Shown here in pieces: positions 24,451 through 34,000 of a DNA stretch of 37,490 bases (its first letter is position 1; the number at the start of each line of letters is the position of its first letter). A program made the position numbers and the translations under genes. This DNA comes from Actinomycetota bacterium (lineage in GTDB: Bacteria; Actinomycetota; Thermoleophilia; Gaiellales; Gaiellaceae): positions 17,717 through 55,206 of the forward strand of contig ML178784.1 of NCBI GenBank assembly GCA_004366385.1, written 5' to 3'. The notes under the pieces were generated by a model. It saw nothing but the letters and a program-made list of their open reading frames with translations, was not told where the DNA came from and did no database searches.

Positions 24451-25353
24451 CTACAGACGGGCGATCTCGGCGAGCTCCTCCGCGCTCAGCCGCCAACCCG
24501 CCGCGGCGGCGTTCGCGCGCACCTGCTCGGGCTTCGTAGCGCCGGCGATGATCGATCCCATCCCGGGCGTCGAGGCGAGCGACGAGACCGCCAGCTCCAG
24601 GATCGTGTGGCTGCGCTCCTCGGCCCAGGCGGTGAGCCGCTCGACGCGCGCGAGGCGCTCGTCCTCGGGCTCGCGGCCGTGCAGTCGCGTGCCCTCGGGC
24701 GCCGGCTCGCCACGCCGGTACTTCCCGGTCAGCAAGCCGCTCGCGAGCGGGAAGTAGGGCACGTACGCGACGCCGAGCTCGCGGCAGAGCGGGAGCACCT
24801 CCGCGTCATCGCCGCGCTCGAGCAGGCTGTACTGGTTCTGGAGGACGGTGAACCGCGCGGTGCCGAGCTCTCCCGCGACGCGATCGGCTTCCGCGAGCTG
24901 CTCGGCGGAGAAGTTCGAGCAGCCGAGCGCGCGCACGAGCCCCTCCTGCACGAGCCCGTCGAGCGCGACCAGCGTCTCGGCGATCGGCGTCCTGGAATCC
25001 GGTCGGTGGAGGTAGTAGAGATCGACGCGGTCGGTGCGCAGGCGCTCGAGCGAGCCCGCGATCGCGCGGCGCACGTTCTCGGCCGACGCCTGCCCGGGCT
25101 CGTCGCGCCAGCCGAACTTCGTCGCGAGCACCGCCCGCTCACGGCGCCCCTCGACGAGCTCGCCGAGGAAGCGCTCGCTGCCGCCTCCGTTCCCGTACAC
25201 CTCGGCCGTGTCGAAGAAGGTGACGCCCGCGTCGAGCGCCGCCTCCACGACGGCGCCGGTCTCCTCGAAGCCGATCCTCCCTCCGAAGTTGTTGCACCCG
25301 AGGCCGACCCGGGAGACGCGCAGCCCGCTGGCACCGAGGTCGACGAGCTCCAC
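24451..25353 (-). CDS. Aldo/keto reductase, 300 aa
   Basis: NADPH-dependent carbonyl reductase of the AKR superfamily, closest in pattern to the YajO/AKR12-13-like group. Opening LGASGLRVSRVGLGCNNFGG, then the catalytic FFDTAEVYGNGGGSERFLGE (Asp, Tyr), LATKFGW (Lys), VDLYYLHRPD (His), ALGCSNFSAEQL, VLQNQYSLLERG, YFPLASGLLTGKY and SIIAGATKPEQVRANA. All four tetrad residues are present. GTG at 25353 is used because the family N-terminus starts there and a TAGCGT box is seven bases upstream. The substrate is unknown. Confidence 0.93.
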   Translation of the reverse strand: MELVDLGASGLRVSRVGLGCNNFGGRIGFEETGAVVEAALDAGVTFFDTAEVYGNGGGSERFLGELVEGRRERAVLATKFGWRDEPGQASAENVRRAIAGSLERLRTDRVDLYYLHRPDSRTPIAETLVALDGLVQEGLVRALGCSNFSAEQLAEADRVAGELGTARFTVLQNQYSLLERGDDAEVLPLCRELGVAYVPYFPLASGLLTGKYRRGEPAPEGTRLHGREPEDERLARVERLTAWAEERSHTILELAVSSLASTPGMGSIIAGATKPEQVRANAAAAGWRLSAEELAEIARL

Positions 25354-25360
25354 GGAGCCA

Positions 25361-25366
25361 ACGCTA
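25361..25366 (-). promoter_or_regulatory. TAGCGT -10 box for the aldo/keto reductase gene
   Basis: Minus-strand TAGCGT, seven bases, then GTG at 25353. Confidence 0.5.
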
Positions 25367-25459
25367 CAGGGACGTAGATCGAGGCAGCGCGGTCGGGGAC
25401 TTCCCCGATGAGAGGCGCTCGCCGCGAGCCTACGGTCGGCATGACGAAGGAGGTGCGAC

Positions 25460-25840
25460 ATGGCCGAGCAGCTCACCGAGCCGACCGCGACGCGCTCCCC
25501 CTGGGAGCGGCGGGCGGGATGGCTGACGTTCCTCGCGGTACTCGTCCTGGCGCCGCTGGCGGCGGTGCTCGTCCTCTGGGCGTTCCCGGCGGCGTTCGAC
25601 ATCGAGTGGCGGTGCACCGGCACGCAGGGCGTGACCCGGACGTCGGGCGACCTCTACATCGCCTTCTTCGCCGTGGTCGGCACCTTCGGCTGGATCGCGA
25701 TCCTGCTCGCGTCGGTGTTCGCGAGGATCGCGGAGCGGCCGCGGCTGGCGGCGACGCTCGCGCTCGGCTGGTTCGTCGTCCTCGTCGGCGCCGCGCTCGT
25801 CATGGCCGCAGCCGTCGGCCCTGAGCTCTGCCAGGCGTAG
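25460..25840 (+). CDS. Small membrane protein, three helices, 126 aa
   Basis: Hydrophobic segments at about 21-43, 66-87 and 97-117. A short extracytoplasmic loop (IEWRCTGTQGVTRTSGD) holds one cysteine, and a second cysteine is near the C-terminus. Family unknown. GGAGG six bases before the ATG makes a strong ribosome binding site. TACGGT (25431-25436) is a possible -10 box. Divergent from the aldo/keto reductase. Confidence 0.72.
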   Translation: MAEQLTEPTATRSPWERRAGWLTFLAVLVLAPLAAVLVLWAFPAAFDIEWRCTGTQGVTRTSGDLYIAFFAVVGTFGWIAILLASVFARIAERPRLAATLALGWFVVLVGAALVMAAAVGPELCQA

Positions 25841-25867
25841 GCCGCAACGCCGCCCACGAGACGAGAA

Positions 25868-25889
25868 AAGGCCCCGTCTCCGGGGCCTT
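25868..25889 (-). terminator. Rho-independent terminator after tRNA-fMet
   Basis: A perfect 9-bp stem (AAGGCCCCG / CGGGGCCTT, four-base loop 25877-25880) is followed on the minus strand by TTTTCTCG, 5 bases after the tRNA end. It also sits 27 bases after the stop of the convergent membrane protein gene. Confidence 0.85.
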
Positions 25890-25894
25890 CGCAG

Positions 25895-25968
25895 TAGCGG
25901 GGGCGGGATTTGAACCCGCGACCTCCGGGTTATGAGCCCGGCGAGCTACCAGACTGCTCCACCCCGCG
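25895..25968 (-). tRNA. Initiator tRNA-Met (CAT)
   Basis: Cloverleaf on the minus strand: acceptor CGCGGGG with CCCCGCT, D arm GAGC...GCTC, anticodon arm CCGGG-CTCATAA-CCCGG, T arm GCGGG-TTCAAAT-CCCGC, discriminator A. Initiator marks are the unpaired first position (C1 with U72) and three consecutive G:C pairs closing the anticodon stem. CCA is not encoded. A terminator follows at once. Confidence 0.95.
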
Positions 25969-25993
25969 TCGCGGGCCGCAGTATAGCGCGTGC

Positions 25994-26728
25994 CTACAGC
26001 GAGAGCTCGGCCGGGGCGGACACCGGCTCGCGGGTCTGCGCCGCGACCTTGTCCAGGATCGCCTCCAGCAGCCGACCCGAGGAGAGAACGTGCTCGCGGG
26101 CGAGGACGCGCGCGCCCTGCGGGCTCTGCGCGGAGATCGCCTCGCGGATCGCGCGATGCTGGAGGTCGTTCTTGCGGTACAGCTCGTCGAGGTCGTCGCC
26201 GGTCGCCCACACCGGCTTCACGAGGAACGTGCGGCGCGCGGCCTTCGCCATCCGCTCGATCAGCGGCACGCCCGCGGCGGCGTAGATCACGTCGTGGAAC
26301 GAGTGGTTACGGTGCAGCCACTCGCGCGCGAGCTCGAGGTCCTGCCGGCCGGCGTGGCTCATCTCCACGAGCTCGAGCGTGATCTCGCTGAAGCGCTTCT
26401 CCGCCCGCTCGAGCTCCTCGAGCTCGGCGGCGGACATCTTCGGCGTCGCGATCTCGGTGGCGAGGCTCTCGAGCTCGGCGCGGACGAGGAAGGCCTCGCG
26501 CAGCTCGTCCCGCGCGAGCAGCCGCACGCGCACACCGCGGTTCGGCTCGAAGGTGACGAGCCCGAGCGCGGCGAGCCGCCGCAGCGCCTCGCGCACGGGC
26601 GTCCGGCTGACCTGGAACTGCTCGGAGAGATGCTCCTGGCGCAGCACGCTCCCGGGCGGGATCTCGCCCGAGACGATCGCCTCCTCGAGCGCGAGCGCGA
26701 GGTCGTCGGCCTTCGTCCCGTCGGCCAT
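25994..26728 (-). CDS. GntR-family regulator, FCD type, 244 aa
   Basis: The winged HTH at about residues 6-72 (LALALEEAIVSGEIPPGSVLRQEHLSEQFQVSRTPVREALRRLAALGLV) is classic GntR. The helical FCD ligand domain (about 80-230) includes FLVRAELESLATEIA, HRNHSFHDVIYAAAG and DLQHRAIREAISA, where His/Asp residues usually bind a metal and a carboxylate. Its ATG abuts the TAG of malate synthase (TAGATG), so it is the last gene of the isocitrate lyase-malate synthase operon and probably senses an organic acid to control it. That role is inference from position. Confidence 0.92.
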   Translation of the reverse strand: MADGTKADDLALALEEAIVSGEIPPGSVLRQEHLSEQFQVSRTPVREALRRLAALGLVTFEPNRGVRVRLLARDELREAFLVRAELESLATEIATPKMSAAELEELERAEKRFSEITLELVEMSHAGRQDLELAREWLHRNHSFHDVIYAAAGVPLIERMAKAARRTFLVKPVWATGDDLDELYRKNDLQHRAIREAISAQSPQGARVLAREHVLSSGRLLEAILDKVAAQTREPVSAPAELSL

Positions 26729-28294
26729 CTATGCCTGCTCCAGCGCCAGCAGCCGGTCGTAGGCGGGCAGCGTCAGGAACTCGGTGAACTCCCCCGCGAG
26801 CGCCAGCCGCTCGAAGAGCGCGCGCGCCTCGCCGTACACCGGCTCGTCCGGGAGCCCGGCCGCGACCTCCGCGATCACACGCTCCACGTCCTCGCGCGAG
26901 CAGCGGCCGTGGCGGATCCACTGCCAGACCTGCGACCGGGAGATCTCCGCGGTCGCGGCGTCCTCCATGAGGTTGTCGATCGCGGCCGCGCCCACGCCCG
27001 AGAGCCAGGCGGCGATGTAGCGGATGCCGACGGAGACGTTCGCGCGCAGCCCCTCCCCCGTGACCTCGCCCGGAGTCGCCGCCAGGTCGAGGAGGTCGGC
27101 GGCCTCGACCGAGACGTCCTCGCGCAGACGCTCCAGCTGGTTGGGCCGGTCACCCAGCACGGAGTCGAAGCACTCCGTCGCGACCGGCACGAGGTCCGGG
27201 TGCGCAACCCACGTGCCGTCGAAGCCGTCGCCGGACTCACGCACCTTGTCCTCGCGCACGCGCGCGAGCGCGATCTCGTTCACCTCGGGATCCCTGCGCG
27301 ACGGGATGAACGCCGCCATGCCGCCGATCGCATGCGCGCCGCGGCGGTGGCACGTTCGGACGAGCAACTCGGTGTACGAGCGCATGAACGGGACGGTCAT
27401 CGTCACCTGCGCGCGGTCCGGGAGCACGAAGTCGGGCCGCTCTCGGAACTTCTTGATCGCCGAGAAGATGTAGTCCCAGCGGCCCGCGTTCAGCCCCGCC
27501 GAGTGCTCGCGGAGCTCGTACAGGATCTCGTCCATCTCGAACGCGGCGAGGATCGTCTCCACGAGGACGGTCGCCTTGATCGTCCCCACGGGGAGGCCGA
27601 GGTGCTCCTGCGCGATCAGGAACGCGTCGTTCCAGAGCCGCGCCTCGTGGTGGCTCTCGAGCTTCGGGAGGTAGAAGTACGGCCCCGTGCCGCGCTCGAG
27701 CAGCCGCTCGGCGTTCCGGTGCAGGTAGACGCCGAAGTCGAAGAGGCTCGCGGAGACGGGCTCCCCGTCGATCTCGACGTGCTGCTCCACGAGGTGCCAG
27801 CCGCGAGGACGGACGAGGAGCACCGCGACCTCGTCGCGCAGCTCGTAGCGCTTGTTCGGCGTCTCGACCGAGATCGTGCGCTCGATCGCGTCCGTGAGGT
27901 TCTGCTGGCCGCCGACGACGTTCTCCCAGGTGGGGGAGTTCGCGTCCTCGAAGTCGGCCATGTACATCTTCGCGCCCGAGTTGAACGCGTTGATCACCAT
28001 CTTCCGGTCGCCGGCCGGGCCGGTGATCTCGACGCGGCGGTCCTGGAGGTCGGCCGGCACGGGCGCAACCCGCCAGTCGCCCTCGCGGATCTCGCGCGTC
28101 TCCTCGAGGAAGGCGGGGAGCTCGCCCGCCAGCAGCCGCTCCTCGCGCGCGGCGCGCGCGTCGAGCAGCTCCGCGCGTCGCGCCCCCAGCTCCCGCTCGA
28201 GCAGCGCGACGAGGTCGAGCGCCTCCGGCGTGAGCACTCCGGCCTCGTCCGGGCCGTGGAGAGTGACACCCGGGCTGACGGCCGGAGTGCTCAC
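26729..28294 (-). CDS. aceB: Malate synthase A, 521 aa
   Basis: Condenses glyoxylate with acetyl-CoA to malate, the second step of the glyoxylate shunt. Motifs: [27 protein letters not shown] (acidic metal site), [92 protein letters not shown] and [12 protein letters not shown]. All are hallmarks of the short isoform A (about 530). GTG at 28294 overlaps the TGA of isocitrate lyase. Confidence 0.97.
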   Translation of the reverse strand: MSTPAVSPGVTLHGPDEAGVLTPEALDLVALLERELGARRAELLDARAAREERLLAGELPAFLEETREIREGDWRVAPVPADLQDRRVEITGPAGDRKMVINAFNSGAKMYMADFEDANSPTWENVVGGQQNLTDAIERTISVETPNKRYELRDEVAVLLVRPRGWHLVEQHVEIDGEPVSASLFDFGVYLHRNAERLLERGTGPYFYLPKLESHHEARLWNDAFLIAQEHLGLPVGTIKATVLVETILAAFEMDEILYELREHSAGLNAGRWDYIFSAIKKFRERPDFVLPDRAQVTMTVPFMRSYTELLVRTCHRRGAHAIGGMAAFIPSRRDPEVNEIALARVREDKVRESGDGFDGTWVAHPDLVPVATECFDSVLGDRPNQLERLREDVSVEAADLLDLAATPGEVTGEGLRANVSVGIRYIAAWLSGVGAAAIDNLMEDAATAEISRSQVWQWIRHGRCSREDVERVIAEVAAGLPDEPVYGEARALFERLALAGEFTEFLTLPAYDRLLALEQA

Positions 28295-29559
28295 GCGGTC
28301 GGCGTCACCTCGAACTGGGCCTCCTCGGTCGAGCCCTCGAGGGCGCGCGTCGAGGCCTCGCCGCCCGTGATCGCGTCGAGCACGGCGTCGAAGTAGCCGG
28401 CGCCGACCTCGCGCTGGTGCCTGGTCGCGGTATACCCGTGCTCCTCGGCGGCAAACTCCTGCTCCTGGAGCCGGACGTACGCTGTCATGCCCTCGGCGGC
28501 GTAGCCGCGGGCGAGCTCGAACATCGAGGCGTTCAGCGCGTGGAAGCCGGCGAGCGTCACGAACTGGAACGCGTACCCCATGTCCGCCAGCTCCTGCCGG
28601 AAGCTCGCGATCGTCCGGTCGTCCAGGTGCTTCTTCCAGTTGAAGGACGGCGAGCAGTTGTAGGCGAGGAGCTTGCCCGGGAACTTCGCGCGCACGGCCT
28701 CGGCGAACTGCGCGGCTTCGTCGAGGTCGGGGGTCGACGTCTCGCACCAGAGCAAGTCGGCGTACGGCGCGTACGCCAGCGCGCGCGCGATCGGCGCCTC
28801 GATCCCGGGCTCGACGCGGAAGAAGCCCTCGGGCGTCCGCTCGCCGGTGAGGAACTCGCGGTCGCGCTCGTCGACGTCGCTGGTGACGAGCGTCGCGGAG
28901 AGCGCGTCGGTGCGCGCGAAGAGGACGGTCGGGACGCCGAGCACGTCCGCCGCGAGCCGCGCCGAGACGAGGGTGCGGATGAACTGGCTCGTCGGCACGA
29001 GCACCTTCCCGCCGAGGTGGCCGCACTTCTTCTCGGACGAGAGCTGATCCTCGAAGTGGACGCCCGCGGCGCCGGCCTCGATGAACGACTTCATGAGCTC
29101 GTACGCGTTCAGCGGCCCGCCGAAGCCGGCCTCGGCGTCCGCGACGATCGGGGCGAGCCAGTAGGTGCCGTTCCGCCCCTCGGCCGCGTCGATCTGGTCG
29201 GCGCGGAGGAGCGCGTTGTTCAGGCGCTTGACGAGCGCGGGGGCGCTCGACACCGGGTAGAGGCTCTGGTCCGGATAGGTGTGGCCGGAGAGGTTCGCGT
29301 CGGCGGCGACCTGCCAGCCGGAGAGGTAGATCGCCTTCAGGCCCGCCTTCACCATCTGGACCGCCTGTCCACCGGAGATGGCGCCGAGCGCCGCCACGTA
29401 CGGCTCGCCGTGCAGCAGCTCCCAGAGCCGCTCCGCGCCGAGACGCGCGATCGTGTGCTCCACGTGGAAGCGCCCGCGGAGCCGCTCGACGTCTGCATCC
29501 GTGTACGGGCGCTCGATCCCCGCCCACCGGTCGTGCCCGTTCGTCCCCATCCCGCTCAT
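28291..29559 (-). CDS. aceA: Isocitrate lyase, 422 aa
   Basis: Splits isocitrate into succinate and glyoxylate, allowing growth on acetate or fatty acids. Motifs: [46 protein letters not shown] (metal Asp), [24 protein letters not shown] (the catalytic Cys in KKCGH), [19 protein letters not shown] and [14 protein letters not shown]. Length is typical of the short AceA (about 430). GGGGAGGAGAG is a strong ribosome binding site before the ATG at 29559. First gene of the shunt operon; it pairs with the fatty-acid oxidation block at 8062-12871. Confidence 0.97.
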   Translation of the reverse strand: MSGMGTNGHDRWAGIERPYTDADVERLRGRFHVEHTIARLGAERLWELLHGEPYVAALGAISGGQAVQMVKAGLKAIYLSGWQVAADANLSGHTYPDQSLYPVSSAPALVKRLNNALLRADQIDAAEGRNGTYWLAPIVADAEAGFGGPLNAYELMKSFIEAGAAGVHFEDQLSSEKKCGHLGGKVLVPTSQFIRTLVSARLAADVLGVPTVLFARTDALSATLVTSDVDERDREFLTGERTPEGFFRVEPGIEAPIARALAYAPYADLLWCETSTPDLDEAAQFAEAVRAKFPGKLLAYNCSPSFNWKKHLDDRTIASFRQELADMGYAFQFVTLAGFHALNASMFELARGYAAEGMTAYVRLQEQEFAAEEHGYTATRHQREVGAGYFDAVLDAITGGEASTRALEGSTEEAQFEVTPTA

Positions 29560-29590
29560 CGACTCTCCTCCCCTGTTCGGCGGATTGTGT

Positions 29591-29704
29591 CCGAGAGACT
29601 AGCTCTCGGATCCTAGTCGTGCAAGCGGATGGTGCGTGCATCGCTTAGAAATGCGGTTCACCGTCGCCGACTTGGATGCAATCGTGCTCAAGAAAGGATC
29701 CGAG
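29591..29704. promoter_or_regulatory. Palindromic control region of the glyoxylate operon
   Basis: CCGAGAG-N5-CTCTCGG at 29591-29609, and a 9-base inverted pair CTCGGATCC (29605-29613) / GGATCCGAG (29696-29704). The region is the divergent gap between isocitrate lyase and the gene at 29730, and is richer in A and T than its surroundings. A site for the operon's own GntR regulator is plausible but inferred. Confidence 0.5.
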
Positions 29705-29717
29705 ACCGCTGTGTGGA

Positions 29718-29723
29718 TACGAT
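29718..29723 (+). promoter_or_regulatory. TACGAT -10 box for the gene at 29730
   Basis: TACGAT, six bases, then ATG at 29730; the transcript probably begins at the ATG. Confidence 0.5.
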
Positions 29724-29729
29724 CGCGGC

Positions 29730-30044
29730 ATGGTTCTCGCGGCCTTCCTCGCCGGGCTCGCTCTCACCGCCGTCGCCGCGGCGGTCTGCGCCGTGCGCGG
29801 CGTGCGCCTGTGGCACCAGGCGAGAGCGACCGGGAGGGAGTTCACCGCCGAGCTCGCGACCTTCGAGGAGCGCTCCGCGCGCACCGAGGAGCTGCTCGCG
29901 GCCAGCGAGGAGTCCAGGGACGAGCTCGAAGCCGCGCTCGAACGGCTGCGCGTCTCGCGGGCCCGGCTCCGGGTGCTGCTCCAGGCGCTCGAGCGCGCGC
30001 AGGCCAGGACACGCTGGCTCAGGGCGTTCCTGCCGGTGCCGTGA
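29730..30044 (+). CDS. Small membrane-anchored coiled-coil protein, 104 aa
   Basis: One N-terminal membrane helix (about 2-24) is followed by a Glu/Leu/Arg coiled coil (about 36-95). It recalls the small septum-type or scaffold proteins of Actinobacteria, but no family motif is seen. The ATG follows a TACGAT box by six bases. Its stop overlaps the GTG of the Ppx/GppA gene (GTGA), so the two are co-translated. Confidence 0.75.
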   Translation: MVLAAFLAGLALTAVAAAVCAVRGVRLWHQARATGREFTAELATFEERSARTEELLAASEESRDELEAALERLRVSRARLRVLLQALERAQARTRWLRAFLPVP

Positions 30045-30985
30045 CCCGCGTCGCGGCCGTCGACCTCGGGACGAACTCGACCCGGCTCATCGTCGCGGAC
30101 GTCGAGGACGGCCGGGTGGCCGAGGTGGTGCGGCGCCTCGCGATCACGCGCCTCGGCGAGGGCGTGGACGAGCGCCGCAAGCTCCTCCCGGTGCCGATCG
30201 CACGAGTGCGGAACGCGCTCTCTGAGTACCGGCGCGAGGCAGAGGGGCTGGGCGCGGCGCGCGTGCTTGCGATCGCGACGAGCGCGGTGCGCGACGCGGA
30301 GAACGGCGAGGCGTTCCTGGGCGAGGTCGAGTGGAGCTACGGCTTCGCGACCCGGCTGCTCGACGGGGACGAGGAGGCGGCGCTGATGCTGCGCGGCGTG
30401 TCGGCCGGGCGGACGGTCGCGCCGGGGACGCTGCTCGTGGACATCGGCGGCGGCTCGACCGAGCTCGTGCTCGCGGCGGCGAACGGCGCGCCGGCCTCGG
30501 TCAGCCTCGACGTCGGCTGCGTCAGGCTCACGGAGCGGTTCCTGCTCTCCGACCCGCCGACTGCAGACGAGCTGGACGCCGCCGCCGCGCGCGTGCGCTC
30601 GCTGCTCCCCGCCTGGGAGCCGACGGCCGCGATCGGCGTCGCCGGCACGGTGACGACGCTCGCCATGCTCGACCTCGGCGACACCGAGCACGACCCGGAG
30701 CGCACGCACGGCCACCTGCTCTCGCGCAGCGCGGTCGAGCGGGAGCTCGAGCGGCTCGCGGGGATGACGCAGGCGGACCGGGAAGCACTGCCGGGGATCG
30801 AGCCGGGACGCGCGGCCGTGATCGTCGCCGGCGTCGTGATCCTGCGCGAGGTCCTCGACGCGTACGGGCTGGATGAGGTCGAGGCGAGCGAGCGCGACAT
30901 CCTCCACGGCGCCGCGCTCGCGGCCGCGGAGCTCCCGGAACGGGAGGAGGGCGCCGCGCCTCCGGGCGCGTACACGTGCTGCTGA
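30041..30985 (+). CDS. Exopolyphosphatase / pppGpp phosphatase (Ppx/GppA), 314 aa
   Basis: Actin-like ASKHA phosphatase releasing phosphate from polyphosphate or pppGpp. The two phosphate motifs are VAAVDLGTNSTRLIVADV (near the N-terminus) and LLVDIGGGSTELVLA (about residue 137-151). Between them is ATSAVRDAENGEAFL, and near the end GIEPGRAAVIVAG, the conserved signature of the family, and ASERDILHGAAL. The short form of about 310 residues is typical of Actinobacteria (compare mycobacterial Ppx1/Ppx2). Start at the GTG overlapping the previous stop. Confidence 0.94.
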   Translation: MTRVAAVDLGTNSTRLIVADVEDGRVAEVVRRLAITRLGEGVDERRKLLPVPIARVRNALSEYRREAEGLGAARVLAIATSAVRDAENGEAFLGEVEWSYGFATRLLDGDEEAALMLRGVSAGRTVAPGTLLVDIGGGSTELVLAAANGAPASVSLDVGCVRLTERFLLSDPPTADELDAAAARVRSLLPAWEPTAAIGVAGTVTTLAMLDLGDTEHDPERTHGHLLSRSAVERELERLAGMTQADREALPGIEPGRAAVIVAGVVILREVLDAYGLDEVEASERDILHGAALAAAELPEREEGAAPPGAYTCC

Positions 30986-31005
30986 GGGCGAGGCAAACCT
31001 CGCCC
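30986..31005. terminator. Hairpin between convergent genes
   Basis: GGGCGAGG, loop CAAA, CCTCGCCC. An 8-bp perfect stem starts directly after the ppx stop and ends 12 bases before the cyclase stop. There is no T-run, so it could be a weak bidirectional terminator or a dispersed repeat. Confidence 0.5.
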
Positions 31006-31016
31006 CTACGCGTGCG

Positions 31017-34000
31017 TCAGGCCGCCTGCTCGAGCACGGGCGACGCGCCGAGCCGTGCGAAGATCGCCCGCGCGTCGCTCAGTGCCTGCGCGTCGCCGCA
31101 GCGACCGAGCCCGAGTAGCGCGTACGCCTGCTCCACGACGCTGCCGTAGGCCTCCCAGCGCTCGGCGGCCTCGCGGTAGAGATCCGCGGCCGCGCCCAGC
31201 GTCCCACGGGTCTCGGCCAACGCCGCGCGTGCCGCCGGTCGCGCGCTCCGATCCCAGGCGGACTCCTGCTCCGTGTCCTCGAGGAACGCCTCCACCAGGT
31301 CGGGGCGCCCGGCCGCGACGGCAATCCGCGCCGGCCAGCCGAGGCAGAAGGAGCGCCAGCCGATCGGCCCGCCGCGCGTCGTCCCCTCCAGCTCCTCGAC
31401 GAGCGCGGCCGCCCGCTCCTCGTCGCCGCGAGCGGATGAGACCAGCGCCGCCACCGTGAGCCCCGGGACGAGCACCTGCGGGTCCCGGCTCTCGAACGCG
31501 ATCGGCAGGAGCTCCTCGACGTGCCCCGCGGCGACGTCGACCGCTCCCCTGTGCACGTGGAGCTGCGCGAGCTCGACGTGGGCGAACACCTCGAGCTGAC
31601 CGCCGCCGTGCTCCTCGACCCAGCGCAGCACGTGCTCCGCCTCCGTCTCGAGCTCCGCCCACGCCCCGAGGTTGTAGAGGGCGCGGAGGCGCTCGCTGCG
31701 ACACCAGATCTCCGTCGACACGATGCCGCGCGCACGGGAGAACTCGATGCCCTCCTCCCAGACCTCGCGAGCAGCGTGCGCAGACTCGAAGTAGTAGAGC
31801 GAGTCCGCGAGGTTGTTGATCGCCACGGCCGTGGCACGCCCGAGCCCGAGGCGAAGCCCGAGGTCGCGCGCGAGCCGGCTGTCCTCGACGGATCTGGGAT
31901 CGCCCGAGTACCCGTGAACACCGGCGCGGGCCTGCACGAGTGCCATCACGTCCTCGACCCCGAGCTCGGCGGCCAGCCCCAGGCCCTTCTCGATGAATAC
32001 CGATGCGTCGTCGGCTCTGCCCCCGATCGCGCTGCGATGCGCCGCGCTGCCGTAGGCGGCGACGAGCTCCGGATCGGGAGCGCGCTCGAGGACGGCGATC
32101 GCCTCGTCGCCCAGCGCGTTCGCGCGGTCGACCTGGCCACGCGCCCACATCAGCGTCGCGAGGTTCCTGATGGCGACGGCCGCCGCGCGCTCGTCGACCG
32201 CGCGAAGCACGACGATCGCCGCCTCGTCCGCCTCGATCGCCTCCGCGATCGCCCCGCGCTGCATCAGCACGGGTGCGAGGGCGACGAGCACCCTCGCGCG
32301 CGCGAGCTCGTCACCCTCGACGAGGCCGAGGGCACGGCGGAGGTACGCCTCCCCCGCCTGCGTGTCGAACTGCGCGGCACGCTCGCCTGCGAGCACGAGG
32401 AAGCGGACGAGCCGGCCCTCGACCTCGGGGCGGCGGGCGTCTCCGGCCGCCCGCGCCAGCTCGAAGGCCTCTCCGTAGTGGTGGACGAGGATCTCCGCAT
32501 GGTCGGCGACGCGCTCCCCGGCCGTCTTCTCGATCCAGGCTGCGGCTGCAGCGTGCTTGTCCGCGCGGGGAGAGCGCGGGATCTGCTGGTACGCGACGTC
32601 ACGGACGAGGGCGTGCCAGAAGGAGAACTCGTCCTCGCCCTCGATCGAGGAGACGCGCACCGGGCGCACGAACTCGCGTCGGATCAGCTCGTTCAGCTCG
32701 CGCCTGACGTCGCCTCCGTCGCGGTCGCCGATCTCGGCCACGGCTCCGGCCCAGAAGACCCGTCCGACCACGGCCGCGTCGTGGAGGAGCGCCTTCTGCT
32801 CGGGCCTGAGCGTGTCGAGCCGCGCCGCCATGAGCGCCTGCACCGTCTCGGGGACGGCAAGCCCCTCGACGCTGCCACGCTCCTCGAGCATGCGCGCGAA
32901 CTGCTCCGCGTAGAGCGGGTTGCCGCCCGCGCGCTCGAGCAGTGCGGCCTGCGTCTCGGCCGGCAGGAGCGTGCGGTCGAGGAGCAGTTGGAAGAGCCGC
33001 CCCGCGTCCTCCGTCGACAGCGGGGAGAGCGAGATCGTCGTGGCGTTCCGCTTCCCGCCGCCCCAACTCGGCTGCCGCTCGAACAGCTCCGGGCGAGCGG
33101 TGCAGAGGAGGAGGAGCGGCACGGGAGCGCTCCAGTCGAGCAGGTGCTCGAGGAACTCGAGCAGCGCCGCGTCCGCCCAATGCAGGTCCTCGACGACGAG
33201 GATGCACGGCCGGCGCGCGGCCATCGCCTCGAGGAGCCGCCGCCAGGCGGTGAACGTCTCCTCGCGGCTCGCCGCCGCCCCGTCCAGTCGGGCGCCGACG
33301 AGCGGCGCGACGCACGACGCGAACCAGGCGCGCTCCGACTCGTCGGCGACGTAGTCCGCGAGCGCCGTGTCGAGCTTCGCCGCCGCCGCGCGCTGGTCGT
33401 CCGACTCGAGGATCCCGGCCTCCGCCTTGACGATCTCGCCCAGTGCCCAGAACGTGATCCCCTCGCCGTACGGCAGGCAGCGGCCGTGGCGCCAGGTCAC
33501 GAGATCGGGCCGCTCGTCGAGCGCGGCGCGGAGCTCGGTCACGAGGCGGCTCTTGCCGATCCCGGGCTCCCCGACGACCGTCACCAGCTGCACCGACGAC
33601 TCGCGCTCGGCACGCAGGAACGTCTCGAGGAGGAGCGTGCGCTCGTGCTCGCGGCCGACGAACGGCGTGTGCGTCGCGGCCTCCGGTTGGCCGACGCGGC
33701 TGCGGGCGCCGAGCACTCGCCAGACCGGGATCGGCTCGGCCTTGCCCTTCGCCTCGACCGGCTCCAGCGGCTCGAAGGCGACCGCGGCCCCGACCGTCCG
33801 CATCGTCACCTCGTCCACGAGCACCGAACCGACGGGCGCCGCCGACTGGAGGCGCGCCGCCGTGTTCACGACGTCGCCGGTCACGATCCCCTCGCCACGC
33901 TCAGGCCGGGCGCCGAGCGCGACCACGGCCTCGCCGGTGGTGACGGCCGCACGAACCGCAAGCTCGAGCCCGTCCTCGCGGAGCTCGTCGATCGTCTGCA

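Noticed and set aside
25388-25405. Hairpin TCGGGGACTTCCCCGA as a fourth copy of the palindromic repeat
   Set aside because: Stem of only seven pairs, and the flanking GTGCGCA and CGCGCGAA boxes are absent.
25910-28396. 828-codon open frame on the plus strand
   Set aside because: It is antisense to GntR and malate synthase and runs through the tRNA.
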